Assembly (NCBI GenBank): GCA_934438055.1
Contig: CAKSAY010000009.1
Coordinates: 1 to 33,504 of the forward strand
Source of the DNA: an uncultured Oscillospiraceae bacterium
Lineage (GTDB): Bacteria; Bacillota; Clostridia; Oscillospirales; Ruminococcaceae
Direction: 5' to 3'
Length of the DNA: 33,504 nucleotides
Part shown: piece by piece, positions 24,530 through 32,916 of the stretch
Layout: every line of letters starts with the position of its first letter
Position numbering within the stretch: the first letter of the stretch is position 1
The notes under the pieces: generated by a model
The model's input: the letters and a program-made list of their open reading frames with translations, nothing else
What the model was told of the DNA's origin: nothing
Databases searched by the model: none
Made by a program: the position numbers and the translations under genes

Positions 24530-26146
24530 ATGGCAGTGAAATATATCTTTGTAACCGGGGGCGTTGTTTCGGGGCTTGGAAAGGGTATCACGGCGGCCTC
24601 TATTGGCAGATTGCTCAAAAACAGAGGCTATCGTGTGACAATTCAAAAATTCGATCCCTATATTAATATTGATCCGGGAACAATGAGTCCTTATCAGCAT
24701 GGCGAGGTGTTTGTCACCGATGACGGCGCTGAAACGGATTTAGATTTGGGGCATTATGAGCGTTTTATTGATGAAAATCTTTCGGCACACTCGAGCGTTA
24801 CCACGGGTAAGGTTTATTGGAACGTTTTAAATAAAGAGCGTCGGGGAGACTATTTAGGCGGAACGGTTCAGGTCATCCCGCATATCACCGATGAAATTAA
24901 GAGAAGAATCTATCGTGTGGGAAAAAGTAGCGAAAGTGACATTGTCATCACAGAAATCGGAGGCACCATTGGTGATATTGAGAGTTTGCCCTATGTTGAG
25001 GCCATTCGTCAGGTTGCTGCCGAGGTGGGGCGAGAAAACGCAATTTATATTCACGTCACCCTTGTTCCAACAGTGCCGGGTTCTAACGAGCTTAAGTCAA
25101 AGCCAACACAGCATTCTGTCAAAGAGCTTCGTTCGCTTGGCATTCAGCCAAACATCATTGTTTGCCGCAGCGATCTTCCCATTCCGGATGATATGGTGAA
25201 TAAGATAAGCCTTTTTTGCAATGTTCGCCCGCAGGATGTGATTCAGAACCTGACGGCGCCAACGCTCTATAGCGTGCCTATTATGCTGGAAGAACGGGGT
25301 TTGGCAAAGGCGGTTTGCCATCATCTGCAAATTGAGAATCGCATCCCGGATCACAGCAAATGGATCCAGATGCTTGAGAATGTCAATCAGGCAAACAAAA
25401 AGGTCGTAATCGGTATTGTGGGAAAATACGTTGAACTGCGTGATGCTTATCTTTCTGTTGCAGAGAGTTTATATCATGGAGGAATTCCTAATCACGCACA
25501 GGTAAAACTTCATTATATTCCATCAGAGAGTTTACACCATGACAATGCCGCAGAGCTGCTTGCAGAGTGTGACGGAATTGTGGTGCCCGGCGGCTTTGGC
25601 GACAGAGGTGTTGAGGGAAAAATTGAGGCGATTCGCTATTGTCGTGAAAATGATGTTCCCTTTTTTGGAATTTGCTTGGGTATGCAGATGGCGGCTGTTG
25701 AGTTTGCGAGGAACGTTTTGCATTTGCAGGGGGCGAATTCCGCTGAATTTGACGAAACAACGCAGCATCCTGTGATTGATATTATGGATGATCAGAAGGA
25801 TATAACCGAAAAGGGCGGCACAATGCGTTTAGGGCTTTATCCTTGCAGATTAATAGAGGGCAGTCGTTGCCGCTCGCTTTATGGCGACGAAGTCATTTAT
25901 GAAAGGCATCGCCATCGTTATGAATTTAATAATCATTATAGAACCATGTTTCAGGATGCGGGTGCATGTTTAGCAGGCATTTCTCCAAACGGAAAGCTTC
26001 TTGAAATTTTTGAAATTCCAAATCATCCATGGTTTGTGGGGGTTCAGTTTCATCCTGAATTTAAGTCGCGGCCCAACCGTCCTCATCCACTGTTTGTTGA
26101 TTTTATTCGGGCGGCTTTGGAAAAGGATCAACAAAGAAAAGGCTAG
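24530..26146 (+). CDS. pyrG: CTP synthase
   Basis: 538 residues; ATG 7 bases after GGAGG. Converts UTP to CTP with ATP and glutamine. Synthetase domain at 1-270: FVTGGVVSGLGKGITAAS holds the P-loop, followed by KFDPYINIDPGTMSPYQHGE and TEIGGTIGDIES. Glutaminase domain from about 290: oxyanion segment VPGGFGDRG, nucleophile Cys in FFGICLGMQ, and His/Glu in GVQFHPEFKSRP near the end. Full family length with no anomaly. Followed by the superoxide reductase gene after 59 bases, which has its own extended -10 element. Confidence 0.98.
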   Translation: MAVKYIFVTGGVVSGLGKGITAASIGRLLKNRGYRVTIQKFDPYINIDPGTMSPYQHGEVFVTDDGAETDLDLGHYERFIDENLSAHSSVTTGKVYWNVLNKERRGDYLGGTVQVIPHITDEIKRRIYRVGKSSESDIVITEIGGTIGDIESLPYVEAIRQVAAEVGRENAIYIHVTLVPTVPGSNELKSKPTQHSVKELRSLGIQPNIIVCRSDLPIPDDMVNKISLFCNVRPQDVIQNLTAPTLYSVPIMLEERGLAKAVCHHLQIENRIPDHSKWIQMLENVNQANKKVVIGIVGKYVELRDAYLSVAESLYHGGIPNHAQVKLHYIPSESLHHDNAAELLAECDGIVVPGGFGDRGVEGKIEAIRYCRENDVPFFGICLGMQMAAVEFARNVLHLQGANSAEFDETTQHPVIDIMDDQKDITEKGGTMRLGLYPCRLIEGSRCRSLYGDEVIYERHRHRYEFNNHYRTMFQDAGACLAGISPNGKLLEIFEIPNHPWFVGVQFHPEFKSRPNRPHPLFVDFIRAALEKDQQRKG

Positions 26147-26164
26147 ACTTAAGAGAATAAATTG

Positions 26165-26173
26165 TGCTACAAT
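26165..26173 (+). promoter_or_regulatory. Extended -10 element of the desulfoferrodoxin gene
   Basis: TGC-TACAAT with no good -35 at the proper distance. It starts a leader of about 25 bases. No PerR-type palindrome was seen. Confidence 0.45.
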
Positions 26174-26205
26174 AAGAATCATATAAACGATAAGGAGTGT
26201 TTGGT

Positions 26206-26589
26206 ATGAAGAATGATTTGATGGTTTATTTCTGCAAGCATTGTAAAAATGTTGTTGTAAAATTGGTGGATAAGGGCGTTCCAATTGTCTGCTGTGGTGA
26301 AAAGATGGAGCCGCTTTCTCCGAATTCTGTGGATGCTGCAATCGAAAAACATCTTCCTTTGGTGAATCAGCAGAAAGATAAGGTTTATGTGTCGGTTGGG
26401 GAGATAACGCACCCAATGAGTGAGGAGCATAATATTAGTTTTATTGCATTGGTGCAAGGCAAGAATTTGCAGATTGCCTACTTGGAGCCGGACGGAGAAC
26501 CGAAAGCTGTTTTTCATGCGGTTTCTGGCGAGCCGTTTTCGGTGTATTCCTACTGCAATCTGCATGGTCTTTGGAAAATTGATGGGTAA
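26206..26589 (+). CDS. dfx: Desulfoferrodoxin (superoxide reductase)
   Basis: 127 residues from the ATG 9 bases after AGGAG; an in-frame GTG at 26197 overlaps the Shine-Dalgarno region. Reduces superoxide to hydrogen peroxide without making oxygen, a typical anaerobe defence. The N-terminal desulforedoxin-like iron site uses C10, C13, C29 and C30 (YFCKHC and VCCGEKM). The catalytic site has H49 in EKHLPLV, H69 and H75 in EITHPMSEEHNI, C117 and H120 in YCNLHG; Glu47 and Lys48 match the residues known to matter in Desulfovibrio enzymes. Both centres are intact, so it is a two-iron class enzyme. Electrons could come from the rubredoxin at 12458. A terminator follows. Confidence 0.97.
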   Translation: MKNDLMVYFCKHCKNVVVKLVDKGVPIVCCGEKMEPLSPNSVDAAIEKHLPLVNQQKDKVYVSVGEITHPMSEEHNISFIALVQGKNLQIAYLEPDGEPKAVFHAVSGEPFSVYSYCNLHGLWKIDG

Positions 26590-26618
26590 GCTTTGTGCCT
26601 TTTGTGACAAGTAACAGG

Positions 26619-26652
26619 ATCCCGTAAGCTTTATGCGTTACGGGATTTTTTA
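26619..26652 (+). terminator. Terminator after desulfoferrodoxin
   Basis: Perfect 9-bp stem ATCCCGTAA/TTACGGGAT (26619-26627 with 26638-26646) followed by seven T. Confidence 0.92.
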
Positions 26653-26724
26653 TTTAGATATCGATAAGGAGCAGTCCTTTTAATGAGTCTATTTTATTGC
26701 AGCTTGATTTTAGCGCATTTTTTC

Positions 26725-26753
26725 TTTACATCTATAAAATTTTGTGCTAAAAT
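26725..26753 (+). promoter_or_regulatory. Promoter of a possible small RNA
   Basis: TTTACA (26725-26730), 17-base spacer, TAAAAT (26748-26753) with extended -10 TGC. Transcription would begin near 26760, at the edge of the three-way-junction element, and no protein gene with a ribosome binding site follows for 500 bases. Confidence 0.55.
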
Positions 26754-26755
26754 AG

Positions 26756-26831
26756 CTTCAAATTCCAAACGTTTTACGTTTGCATCGCCGCGCAGCGCCG
26801 GTGGGGCGCTGATAAGCGCCCGAATTTGAAG
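26756..26831 (+). ncRNA. Candidate structured RNA: GC-rich three-way junction
   Basis: A perfect 10-bp outer stem (26756-26765 with 26822-26831) encloses two perfect 7-bp hairpins: 26766-26772 with 26776-26782 (loop TTT) and 26793-26799 with 26805-26811 (loop GGTGG). The second arm is very GC-rich in AT-rich surroundings. It lies just after a plausible extended -10 promoter. The predicted start near 26760 falls inside the outer stem, so either the start is a few bases earlier, or the element acts as DNA (a small mobile or replication hairpin). No known RNA family was recognised. Confidence 0.45.
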
Positions 26832-27236
26832 TGGAAGGTTCGTACATTTTTGATTTAACGTAGATTTTGATATAATGGTTTTCTGTGAGCAAATGCCTGT
26901 TGATGAACATACAGTCTGCAAAGCGTGACCTTAGATAGACGCCCATTTCAGTCAACGCACTGAATGCATTGGTGTTTCCATTCTAAAAAAACGTGCTCAA
27001 ACCCTGCGGTGATGAAGTGTAGAAATAAAAATACCGATTGTATAAAAAACAAAAAATATACAATATGAAAACAATAAGAAATTCCTATATGTGCAATGAT
27101 AAAGCTGTCCGGTATCTTATAGATGAAGCAATATATCAGCGCAGGCGGCAGTGCAGATCATTTTATGTTGGGTAGACATTATAATCCTGTTTCAACCGCT
27201 TTCTTTTGCCGGGTGTTTGTCTTTACATAGAAACAG
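26832..27236. other. Intergenic, weak promoter-like and hairpin signals only
   Basis: About 400 bases without a credible gene. TGA-TATAAT near 26868-26876 could be an extended -10 site, and TTCAGT-CAACGC-ACTGAA is a small hairpin near 26947-26964. Neither is backed by a downstream gene. Confidence 0.4.
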
Positions 27237-27282
27237 AAAAATACGCATACTCTGATAATGGAGGTGCAGTATGCGTGTTTTT
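27237..27282 (+). promoter_or_regulatory. 15-bp inverted repeat spanning the start codon of the deacetylase gene
   Basis: Bases 27237-27251 pair with 27268-27282 (14 Watson-Crick pairs and one G-T). The 16-base loop holds the GGAGG Shine-Dalgarno site (27260-27264), while the ATG at 27271 lies inside the stem. If transcribed from upstream this would hinder initiation. Alternatively 27246-27253 (CATACTCT) with an ATA 16 bases upstream resembles a sporulation sigma-E promoter; then the left arm would not be in the RNA. The two readings compete. Confidence 0.5.
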
Positions 27283-28017
27283 ATTATAGGCAGAAAGCAA
27301 AAGCGATGGCTTGCCGTTTTTCTTGCATTAGGTGTTCTCATAGCATTTCTTCTTCCATGGACGGCTTCAGCACAAGAGCGTCTATTGCCCATTTACAATG
27401 TGCAGATGGAGGAGAAGAAAGCGGCAATCACCTTTGACCTAGCATGGGGGGACACTGATTTTGAAGAAATACTTTCCCTGTTGGAGGAAAATAATCTCAA
27501 AGCGACCTTTTTTGTAACGGGTGATTGGGCTAGCCGATATCCTGAACATGTACGTGAGCTGGCGGAAAAAGGGCATGATGTGCAGAACCATTCCGATCAA
27601 CATCCGCACGTGGCGCAGCTTCCGGCAAACACTCTTTTAAAGGACACGGAAAGGTGCAGCGACGTCATAGAGCAGTTAACAGGCAAGCGGCCTTTGTTTT
27701 ATCGTGCGCCCTATGGGGAATATAACAATCGTGTTTTAGAGACGTTGTCCGATTATCAGGTAATCCAATGGAATGTAGACAGCCGCGACTGGAAGCCGGA
27801 TGCAACGGTTGATTCCATTTGCAAAAATGTGCTGGAGGGTCTTTGTCCCGGCTCTATTTTATTGTTCCATGTTGACTCGAAAGCGAAAAACACAGCCGCG
27901 GCTCTGCGCGAAATTCTTGACACGTTAAACGGTTCCTATCAATTTGTTTTGCTCGACGAGCTTTTGCCGGACGGCGCATATCATATTAACATGAACGGAA
28001 CCCTCATTCCGGATTAG
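27271..28017 (+). CDS. Polysaccharide deacetylase, PdaB-like (CE4)
   Basis: 248 residues; ATG 6 bases after GGAGG. One N-terminal membrane segment (about 13-34) anchors an extracytoplasmic CE4 domain. Motifs: Asp56 in ITFDLAWGD, metal ligands H107 and H111 in NHSDQH, RAPYGE at 145-150, W-containing DSRDW near 171-174, and ILLFH with His200. The FDLAWGD form of motif 1 (instead of TFDDG) is typical of the PdaB sporulation branch, where catalysis and substrate (probably peptidoglycan) are not fully defined. Expression in sporulation is inferred from that resemblance and from a possible sigma-E site. Confidence 0.9.
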   Translation: MRVFIIGRKQKRWLAVFLALGVLIAFLLPWTASAQERLLPIYNVQMEEKKAAITFDLAWGDTDFEEILSLLEENNLKATFFVTGDWASRYPEHVRELAEKGHDVQNHSDQHPHVAQLPANTLLKDTERCSDVIEQLTGKRPLFYRAPYGEYNNRVLETLSDYQVIQWNVDSRDWKPDATVDSICKNVLEGLCPGSILLFHVDSKAKNTAAALREILDTLNGSYQFVLLDELLPDGAYHINMNGTLIPD

Positions 28018-28471
28018 GGATAGGTTGCAGAGTAAATTTAAATGATTTCTGCAACGGCATCACACCAACAGGTCTTTTGCGGGAGATTCTTTAGTCGAGA
28101 ATTTTCTCTGCATTTTGGACAATTATCAGAGAGTGCTATCTTTTGTGTTGATTGCTGCATAATAGCGTACAGACCGCATAAGGTATCATCAGAGATAGAG
28201 CAGTTTGGTTTGTTTACGCAGGAACTTATCCTGTATTCGCTGCAAGGTAAAATACGCATTTATTCGTCGCCGAGAAGTTCAAGCCGGGGATGTGACGGTT
28301 GGTTTGGACAGCTTCACGACAAAAAAGAACAGCGTGACTTTTAGGTGAGATGATGGCGACAAACATGCCTGCCAAAGGTATTCTTTTATTGAAGTCATTC
28401 ATGGGAGAAAGGGCGAAAAAGGCAGCGCATTTTACATATTCTGTGTAATAAAGAAAGGATATCAATAACAG
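28018..28471. other. Intergenic, possibly decayed coding sequence
   Basis: About 450 bases between the deacetylase and hflX. Open frames of 73-100 codons occur on both strands (28042-28344 plus; 28038-28259 and 28226-28495 minus), none with a ribosome binding site. The minus-strand frames include a cysteine-containing stretch (CPKCREN...CWCD) but match nothing recognised. No promoter or terminator is clear. Confidence 0.4.
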
Positions 28472-29707
28472 ATGATGTATGAAACAGAGGAACAAATACT
28501 CAAGGCCGTATTAATTGGCGTGGATACGGGTGCGTATTTGGTAGAAAGGTCGATGGACGAACTTGCACAGCTGGTCAAAACAGCGGGAGCCTTTGTGGTT
28601 GGAAGCATGGTTCAAAAGCGCCCCTCTTATGATAGTGCAACCTATGTGGGTCGGGGATTTTTAGAGCAATTGGCGCAATATTGCGATGCGCATTCAGTCG
28701 ATTTTGCTGTTGTAGACACAGAACTGACCAATACGCAATATGAAAATATGCAAAACGCACTTGGCGTTCCTGTTTTGGATAGAACGGCGTTAATTTTAGA
28801 TATTTTTGCGCTTCATGCAAAGAGCCGAGAGGGAAAGTTGCAGGTTGCTCTTGCACAATATGCCTACAAGCTTTCTCATCTTGCCGGAATGGGGAACGCC
28901 TTGTCCCGTTTAGGAGGTGGTATTGGAACACGCGGGCCTGGAGAAACCAAACTTGAAACTGATAGAAGGCACATCAGAAGACAGATAAAAGCTTTGCAAG
29001 AGGAATTGCAAGAGCTCAAAAAGAGGAGAGAGCGCCTTCGTGAGCGTCGAAAAAAAGATGGTGTTTTCACAGTGGCGCTCGTGGGTTACACCAATGCCGG
29101 AAAATCCACGCTGCTCAATTGTCTGACAGGCGCTGCTGCCCTTGCGCAGGACAAGCTGTTTGCAACACTTGATCCCCTTTCAAGAAAGATGATTCTTCCC
29201 AATCAGACAGAGGTTTTGTTAATCGACACGGTTGGTCTGCTGCAAAGGTTGCCGCACCAACTTGTGGCCGCTTTTCGTTCTACACTGGAGGAATTCACCC
29301 AAGCAGATCTTCTCTTGCATGTTGTAGATGCTTCCGACCCCTATGACAAGGAGCAGATGGAGGTAGCACAGGCGCTTTTAGCAGAACTTGGCGCCGGGGG
29401 AATCAACACCTTAGTTGTCTTTAACAAGGCAGACAAACTCGATTTTCTGCCGAAAAACACCGATTCGTGCTATTATGTTAGTGCAAAAAGCGGTTTTGGC
29501 ATGGAGGATTTATTGAAAAAAATAGAGCAAACACTCTATCAGGGAATGAAAAGAAGAAAGATTCTCCTGCCCTATGAAAAATCGGCACAGGTGTCAGAGC
29601 TGCAAAGACAAGGCAGAGTGCAGCAGATAGAATATTTGCCGGAGGGAATTCTTCTTGACGTTTATGCATATCCCGGAGAGTTTACAAATCAGGAGAGAGG
29701 GGAATAG
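28472..29707 (+). CDS. hflX: Ribosome-associated GTPase HflX
   Basis: 411 residues; the first of two adjacent ATG codons lies 12 bases after AAAGGA. HflX splits stalled or hibernating 70S ribosomes under stress. Its N-terminal domain (about 10-170) ends in the diagnostic GGGIGTRGPGETKLETDRR, then comes a coiled coil (about 165-200), then the GTPase: G1 GYTNAGKST, G2/G3 region TLDPLSRKM and DTVGLLQRLPHQLV, G4 NKAD, G5-like SAKSG. Length is normal. rnhA starts four bases after the stop, so the two are one operon. Confidence 0.97.
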   Translation: MMYETEEQILKAVLIGVDTGAYLVERSMDELAQLVKTAGAFVVGSMVQKRPSYDSATYVGRGFLEQLAQYCDAHSVDFAVVDTELTNTQYENMQNALGVPVLDRTALILDIFALHAKSREGKLQVALAQYAYKLSHLAGMGNALSRLGGGIGTRGPGETKLETDRRHIRRQIKALQEELQELKKRRERLRERRKKDGVFTVALVGYTNAGKSTLLNCLTGAAALAQDKLFATLDPLSRKMILPNQTEVLLIDTVGLLQRLPHQLVAAFRSTLEEFTQADLLLHVVDASDPYDKEQMEVAQALLAELGAGGINTLVVFNKADKLDFLPKNTDSCYYVSAKSGFGMEDLLKKIEQTLYQGMKRRKILLPYEKSAQVSELQRQGRVQQIEYLPEGILLDVYAYPGEFTNQERGE

Positions 29708-29711
29708 AAGA

Positions 29712-30161
29712 ATGCAGGAGGTTTTAATTTATACAGACGGCGCTTGCAGTGGGAATCCGGGCGCAGGAGGATGGGCGGCTGTTTTGCGTTGCGGCGATCA
29801 TCGCAAAGAAATTGCGGGCGGGGAGGCGAACACTACCAACAATCGCATGGAGCTTTCAGCCGTGATTGCGGGTTTGTCGGCGCTCAAGACGCCTTGCATT
29901 GTTTCGCTTTACAGCGATTCAAAATATATTGTCGATGCTGTTAATTTGGGTTGGCTGCAAAAATGGGCTTCAAACGGCTGGATGAGAAATCGGCGAGAAA
30001 AAGCCCTCAATCAGGACCTATGGGAGAAGCTTCTTCCTTTGCTTGAGCGTCATCAGGTCACGTTCATTTGGGTGAAAGGACATGCCGGTAATTCGGAGAA
30101 TGAGCGTTGCGACGCCCTTGCAGTGGCACAGAGTATGCGCTATCAAAAGGATGAAGCATAG
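29712..30161 (+). CDS. rnhA: Ribonuclease HI
   Basis: 149 residues from ATG 29712, 4 bases after the hflX stop, with GAGAGGGGA upstream inside the end of hflX. Cuts the RNA strand of RNA-DNA hybrids. The DEDD metal ligands are D9 (YTDGACSGNPG), E47 (NNRMELSA), D69 (YSDSKYIV) and D134 (NERCDALA); the catalytic-loop His124 is in VKGHAGN. The basic handle region WASNGWMRNRREKAL near 85-99 is present, so this is the E. coli-like form. Translational coupling with hflX is likely. Confidence 0.97.
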   Translation: MQEVLIYTDGACSGNPGAGGWAAVLRCGDHRKEIAGGEANTTNNRMELSAVIAGLSALKTPCIVSLYSDSKYIVDAVNLGWLQKWASNGWMRNRREKALNQDLWEKLLPLLERHQVTFIWVKGHAGNSENERCDALAVAQSMRYQKDEA

Positions 30162-30258
30162 AATCACCCGGTTTGTTTACCGCATTTTGGTTGTCTCAAA
30201 AAAACAGTGTGAACAGTATGCATAATTTGGAATAAAAATTGAAAACTAAAGGCAGGAC

Positions 30259-30287
30259 TTGCAATATCCACTAAAATAGTATACAAT
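30259..30287 (+). promoter_or_regulatory. Promoter of iscS
   Basis: TTGCAA (30259-30264), 17-base spacer, TACAAT (30282-30287), about 55 bases before the ATG. No IscR-type palindrome was recognised. Confidence 0.65.
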
Positions 30288-30348
30288 ATTCTTGCAGACT
30301 TTGATGCAGTGATAATTTGTTTTTTGAGGGCTTTGAGAGGTGAATAAA

Positions 30349-31539
30349 ATGGAAAATACATTTATTTATATGGATCATGCAGCTACGACACAGGTATCTG
30401 ATTCGGTTTATGAAGCAATGTTGCCCTTTTTAAAAGAACAATATGGTAATCCAAGCAGTATTTATTCCATTGCCCATGAGGCGAAATTTGCGGTCGACAG
30501 AGCGCGCAAACAGGCGGCAGAGGCAATTGGCGCTTGTGAAGATTCAAAAAGGGGCATTCACGAGCTTTTTTTCACTTCATGTGGAACAGAAGCTGACAAT
30601 TGGGCGATTTTTTCGGCCGCGCAAATGGGCGCTTTGCAAGGAAAAAAGCACATTATCACAACCAACATTGAACACCATGCTGTTTTGCATTGCTGTCAGG
30701 CTTTAGAAAAGCAGGGGTTTGAGGTGACCTATCTGCCGGTGAACGAGCAGGGCCTCATCTCATCGCAGCAGGTTTTGAATGCGTTAAGAGACGACACAGC
30801 CTTGGTGACGGTTATGTATGCTAATAACGAGATTGGAACCATTCAGCCGATTTCTGAAATTGGCTCTATTTGCAGGGAACGCGGCGTTTTGTTTCACACT
30901 GATGCTGTGCAGGCGGTGGGCAATCTTCCGATTGATGTGCAAAAAGATCAGGTGGATTTGCTCTCGCTTTCCGGACATAAAATTCATGCGCCTAAGGGGG
31001 TCGGCGCATTGTTTATCCGTCGTGGTGTGCGGCTTCCAAATCTGCTTTATGGAGGCGCGCAAGAATATGGAAAAAGAGGTGGAACCGAAAACGTCGCTTT
31101 TATGGTTGCATTAGGGCAGGCGCTTGCTGACGCTGCTGCGGGCGTGGAGAGAAAGCAGCGCTATTTAACGCCGCTTCGAGATGAGATGATTGATTTTGTG
31201 TGCAGTGAGATTCCCAAAACCCGCTTGAATGGCGATAGAAAAAAACGCCTTTGTTCAAACGTCAATTTTTCTTTTGAGGGAATTGAGGGAGAGTCTATCT
31301 TGCTTATGCTCGATGGGTTTGGCATTGCCGCTTCGAGTGGTTCTGCATGCACTTCCGGTTCGCTCGACCCCTCGCATGTTTTGCTGGCAATTGGGCTTCC
31401 TCATGAAATTGCGCACGGGTCGCTTCGTTTGACGCTTGGCGAGGAGAACACGCCGCAGGAGGTTCAACGAGTTTTGCAGACACTTCCGCAGATTATTGGA
31501 AGATTAAGAGAGCTCTCTCCTGTTTGGCATGAAGCATAG
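30349..31539 (+). CDS. iscS: Cysteine desulfurase (IscS/NifS family), Fe-S cluster assembly
   Basis: 396 residues from ATG 30349, 8 bases after GAGAGG; the frame can start at GTG 30340 but that overlaps the Shine-Dalgarno site. PLP lysine K211 in LSGHKIHAPKG, catalytic Cys334 in ASSGSACTSGSLDPSHV, NIEHHAV and FHTDAVQ. It is clearly paralogous to the enzyme at 8754 (same motifs, full length) but lies upstream of iscU, 272 bases away, so its natural role is feeding sulfur to the scaffold. Bases 31540-31811 contain no recognised gene. Confidence 0.96.
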   Translation: MENTFIYMDHAATTQVSDSVYEAMLPFLKEQYGNPSSIYSIAHEAKFAVDRARKQAAEAIGACEDSKRGIHELFFTSCGTEADNWAIFSAAQMGALQGKKHIITTNIEHHAVLHCCQALEKQGFEVTYLPVNEQGLISSQQVLNALRDDTALVTVMYANNEIGTIQPISEIGSICRERGVLFHTDAVQAVGNLPIDVQKDQVDLLSLSGHKIHAPKGVGALFIRRGVRLPNLLYGGAQEYGKRGGTENVAFMVALGQALADAAAGVERKQRYLTPLRDEMIDFVCSEIPKTRLNGDRKKRLCSNVNFSFEGIEGESILLMLDGFGIAASSGSACTSGSLDPSHVLLAIGLPHEIAHGSLRLTLGEENTPQEVQRVLQTLPQIIGRLRELSPVWHEA

Positions 31540-31811
31540 CTGATTTGAAAGCTCAATGCGCAGCGGGATTGATGGAAATTGCACAAAGGTATTGCAATGC
31601 TTTGAGACCAACATTTGTTTTTCTCTGCTGCGAAATGAGAATTATTGGCCAAAAGAGGCAGTTGCATTGCGCGCATGTGGCTTGCAGAGTGTGTGTTTAT
31701 GACTGCAAAGAGAGCGTTTTGTTTAAATGAGCATATTGTTGAATGAGTAAAGATTTGTGTTTTACGTATCTTAAGTGCGGATAGACCTAGAGTCGGAAAG
31801 GGGAAAGAAAA

Positions 31812-32255
31812 ATGGCGATGGAATATTCTCCAAAGGTTATGGATCACTTTATGAATCCTAGGAATACCGGTCAAATAGAAGACGCGGATGGAATTGGAGA
31901 GGTTGGAAACGCCCGTTGTGGCGATATTATGAAAATGTTTATCAAAGTCAAAGATGGGGTGATTGCAGACGTTAAATTTCAAACGTTCGGCTGCGGTTCT
32001 GCAATTGCAACCAGCTCTATGGCAACAGAATTGATTAAAGGCAAGCCGCTTTCAGAGGCGCTTGCATTGACCAATCAGGCCGTTGTGGAAGCGTTAGATG
32101 GTCTTCCTGCTGTGAAAGTGCACTGCTCGGTTTTGGCGGAGCAGGCCATTAAGGCGGCAATTGCCGATTATTACACCAAGCAGGGAATTGACCCTGCTCC
32201 AATCGTTGGGGATATTACAGGGCAGAGCTGCTGCCATTGTGATTCCCATGAATAA
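31812..32255 (+). CDS. iscU: Fe-S cluster scaffold protein IscU
   Basis: 147 residues; ATG a few bases after AAAGGGGA. IscU holds the nascent [2Fe-2S] cluster. The three ligand cysteines are C36 in NARCGD, C61 in FGCGSAIA and C105 in VHCSVLAEQ; Asp38, which tunes cluster release, is also present. The C-terminus carries an extra CCHCDSH cluster of cysteines and histidines, a feature of many Clostridial IscU/NifU-like scaffolds but absent in E. coli IscU. The LPPVK motif recognised by HscA is replaced by LPAVK. Neighbour of iscS; no iscA, hscBA or fdx follows. Confidence 0.96.
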   Translation: MAMEYSPKVMDHFMNPRNTGQIEDADGIGEVGNARCGDIMKMFIKVKDGVIADVKFQTFGCGSAIATSSMATELIKGKPLSEALALTNQAVVEALDGLPAVKVHCSVLAEQAIKAAIADYYTKQGIDPAPIVGDITGQSCCHCDSHE

Positions 32256-32292
32256 ATAAGATGAGATAAAAGTGAAGAGGGAGAATTTAAAG

Positions 32293-32796
32293 ATGAAACA
32301 TTTTATAGCAGTTATTTGTTCACTTGCAGCAGTTTCTGTTTTGTTTGCAGGATGCACGGTTCAGGTTACGCCATCTGCATCTTCTATGGCGCCTGCGTCT
32401 TCTACGTCGTCTGACGCAGCTTCCGTTGCGGGAAACGATTCCGTTTCAAGTTCTGGTGCATCAACTTCGTCACAGGTTGCTTCGATGGCGCCTTCTTCAA
32501 ATGCAAACTTGTCTTCGATTGAGGAACAATTAAATGCTTTGGAGGGGCAAATCAGCAGCGCGCAGCCTCCGGCTGATTATACGGCTCGTTATCAGGAATT
32601 TTATCAGTTTCATAATCAATTAGAGGCTTTAGATAATCAACTGGATGTGATTGAGGATCAGTTAGAGCAGGGTATGCGAATGGGTTCTGTCTCTTTCAGT
32701 GATTATCAAAATCAGGACATGCAGATTCAGAGTTTAGAGTCTCGCATAGACGTCTTGGATAATCAGATTGAATTGAAATATGGAATAGATGATTAG
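32293..32796 (+). CDS. Small lipoprotein with Ser/Ala linker and coiled coil
   Basis: 167 residues from ATG 32293, 8 bases after GGGAGA; a longer GTG reading from 32272 covers the Shine-Dalgarno site. Signal peptide ends in the lipobox LFAGC, so Cys21 is lipidated and the protein is outside the membrane. Residues 22-80 are a serine/alanine/threonine-rich flexible linker. Residues 80-165 are mostly helical with heptad-like leucines (EEQLNALEGQISSA, HNQLEALDNQLDVIEDQLEQ, DMQIQSLESRIDVLDNQIEL), predicting a coiled coil. No enzymatic motif, no family recognised. It starts 37 bases after iscU and may be cotranscribed. A terminator follows 24 bases after the stop. Confidence 0.9.
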   Translation: MKHFIAVICSLAAVSVLFAGCTVQVTPSASSMAPASSTSSDAASVAGNDSVSSSGASTSSQVASMAPSSNANLSSIEEQLNALEGQISSAQPPADYTARYQEFYQFHNQLEALDNQLDVIEDQLEQGMRMGSVSFSDYQNQDMQIQSLESRIDVLDNQIELKYGIDD

Positions 32797-32820
32797 AATT
32801 TTTAAATACAAATGTTTTGC

Positions 32821-32859
32821 ATCTGAGGAGGTTTGTTTGGGGCTTTCTCAGATTTTTTT
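32821..32859 (+). terminator. Terminator after the iscU-lipoprotein genes
   Basis: ATCTGAG/CTCAGAT base stem continued by GAGG/CTTT (two G-T pairs), 11-base loop, then seven T at 32853-32859. Confidence 0.88.
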
Positions 32860-32916
32860 GTTTTCCGGCGTTCAAATAACTGTTTTGTTTGAAATTTAAT
32901 TATGGCAGAACCAAAG

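Noticed and set aside
25970..26416. Minus-strand frames over the pyrG end and desulfoferrodoxin
   Set aside because: Shadows of two well supported plus-strand genes; no start signal.
28038..28495. Small minus-strand cysteine-containing genes between the deacetylase and hflX
   Set aside because: Two overlapping frames with no ribosome binding site and no recognised motif; at most decayed sequence, so listed only as intergenic.
31464..31982. 172-codon minus-strand frame over the iscS end, the gap and the iscU start
   Set aside because: It is antisense to two certain genes, has no ribosome binding site, and the sequence shows no family motif.
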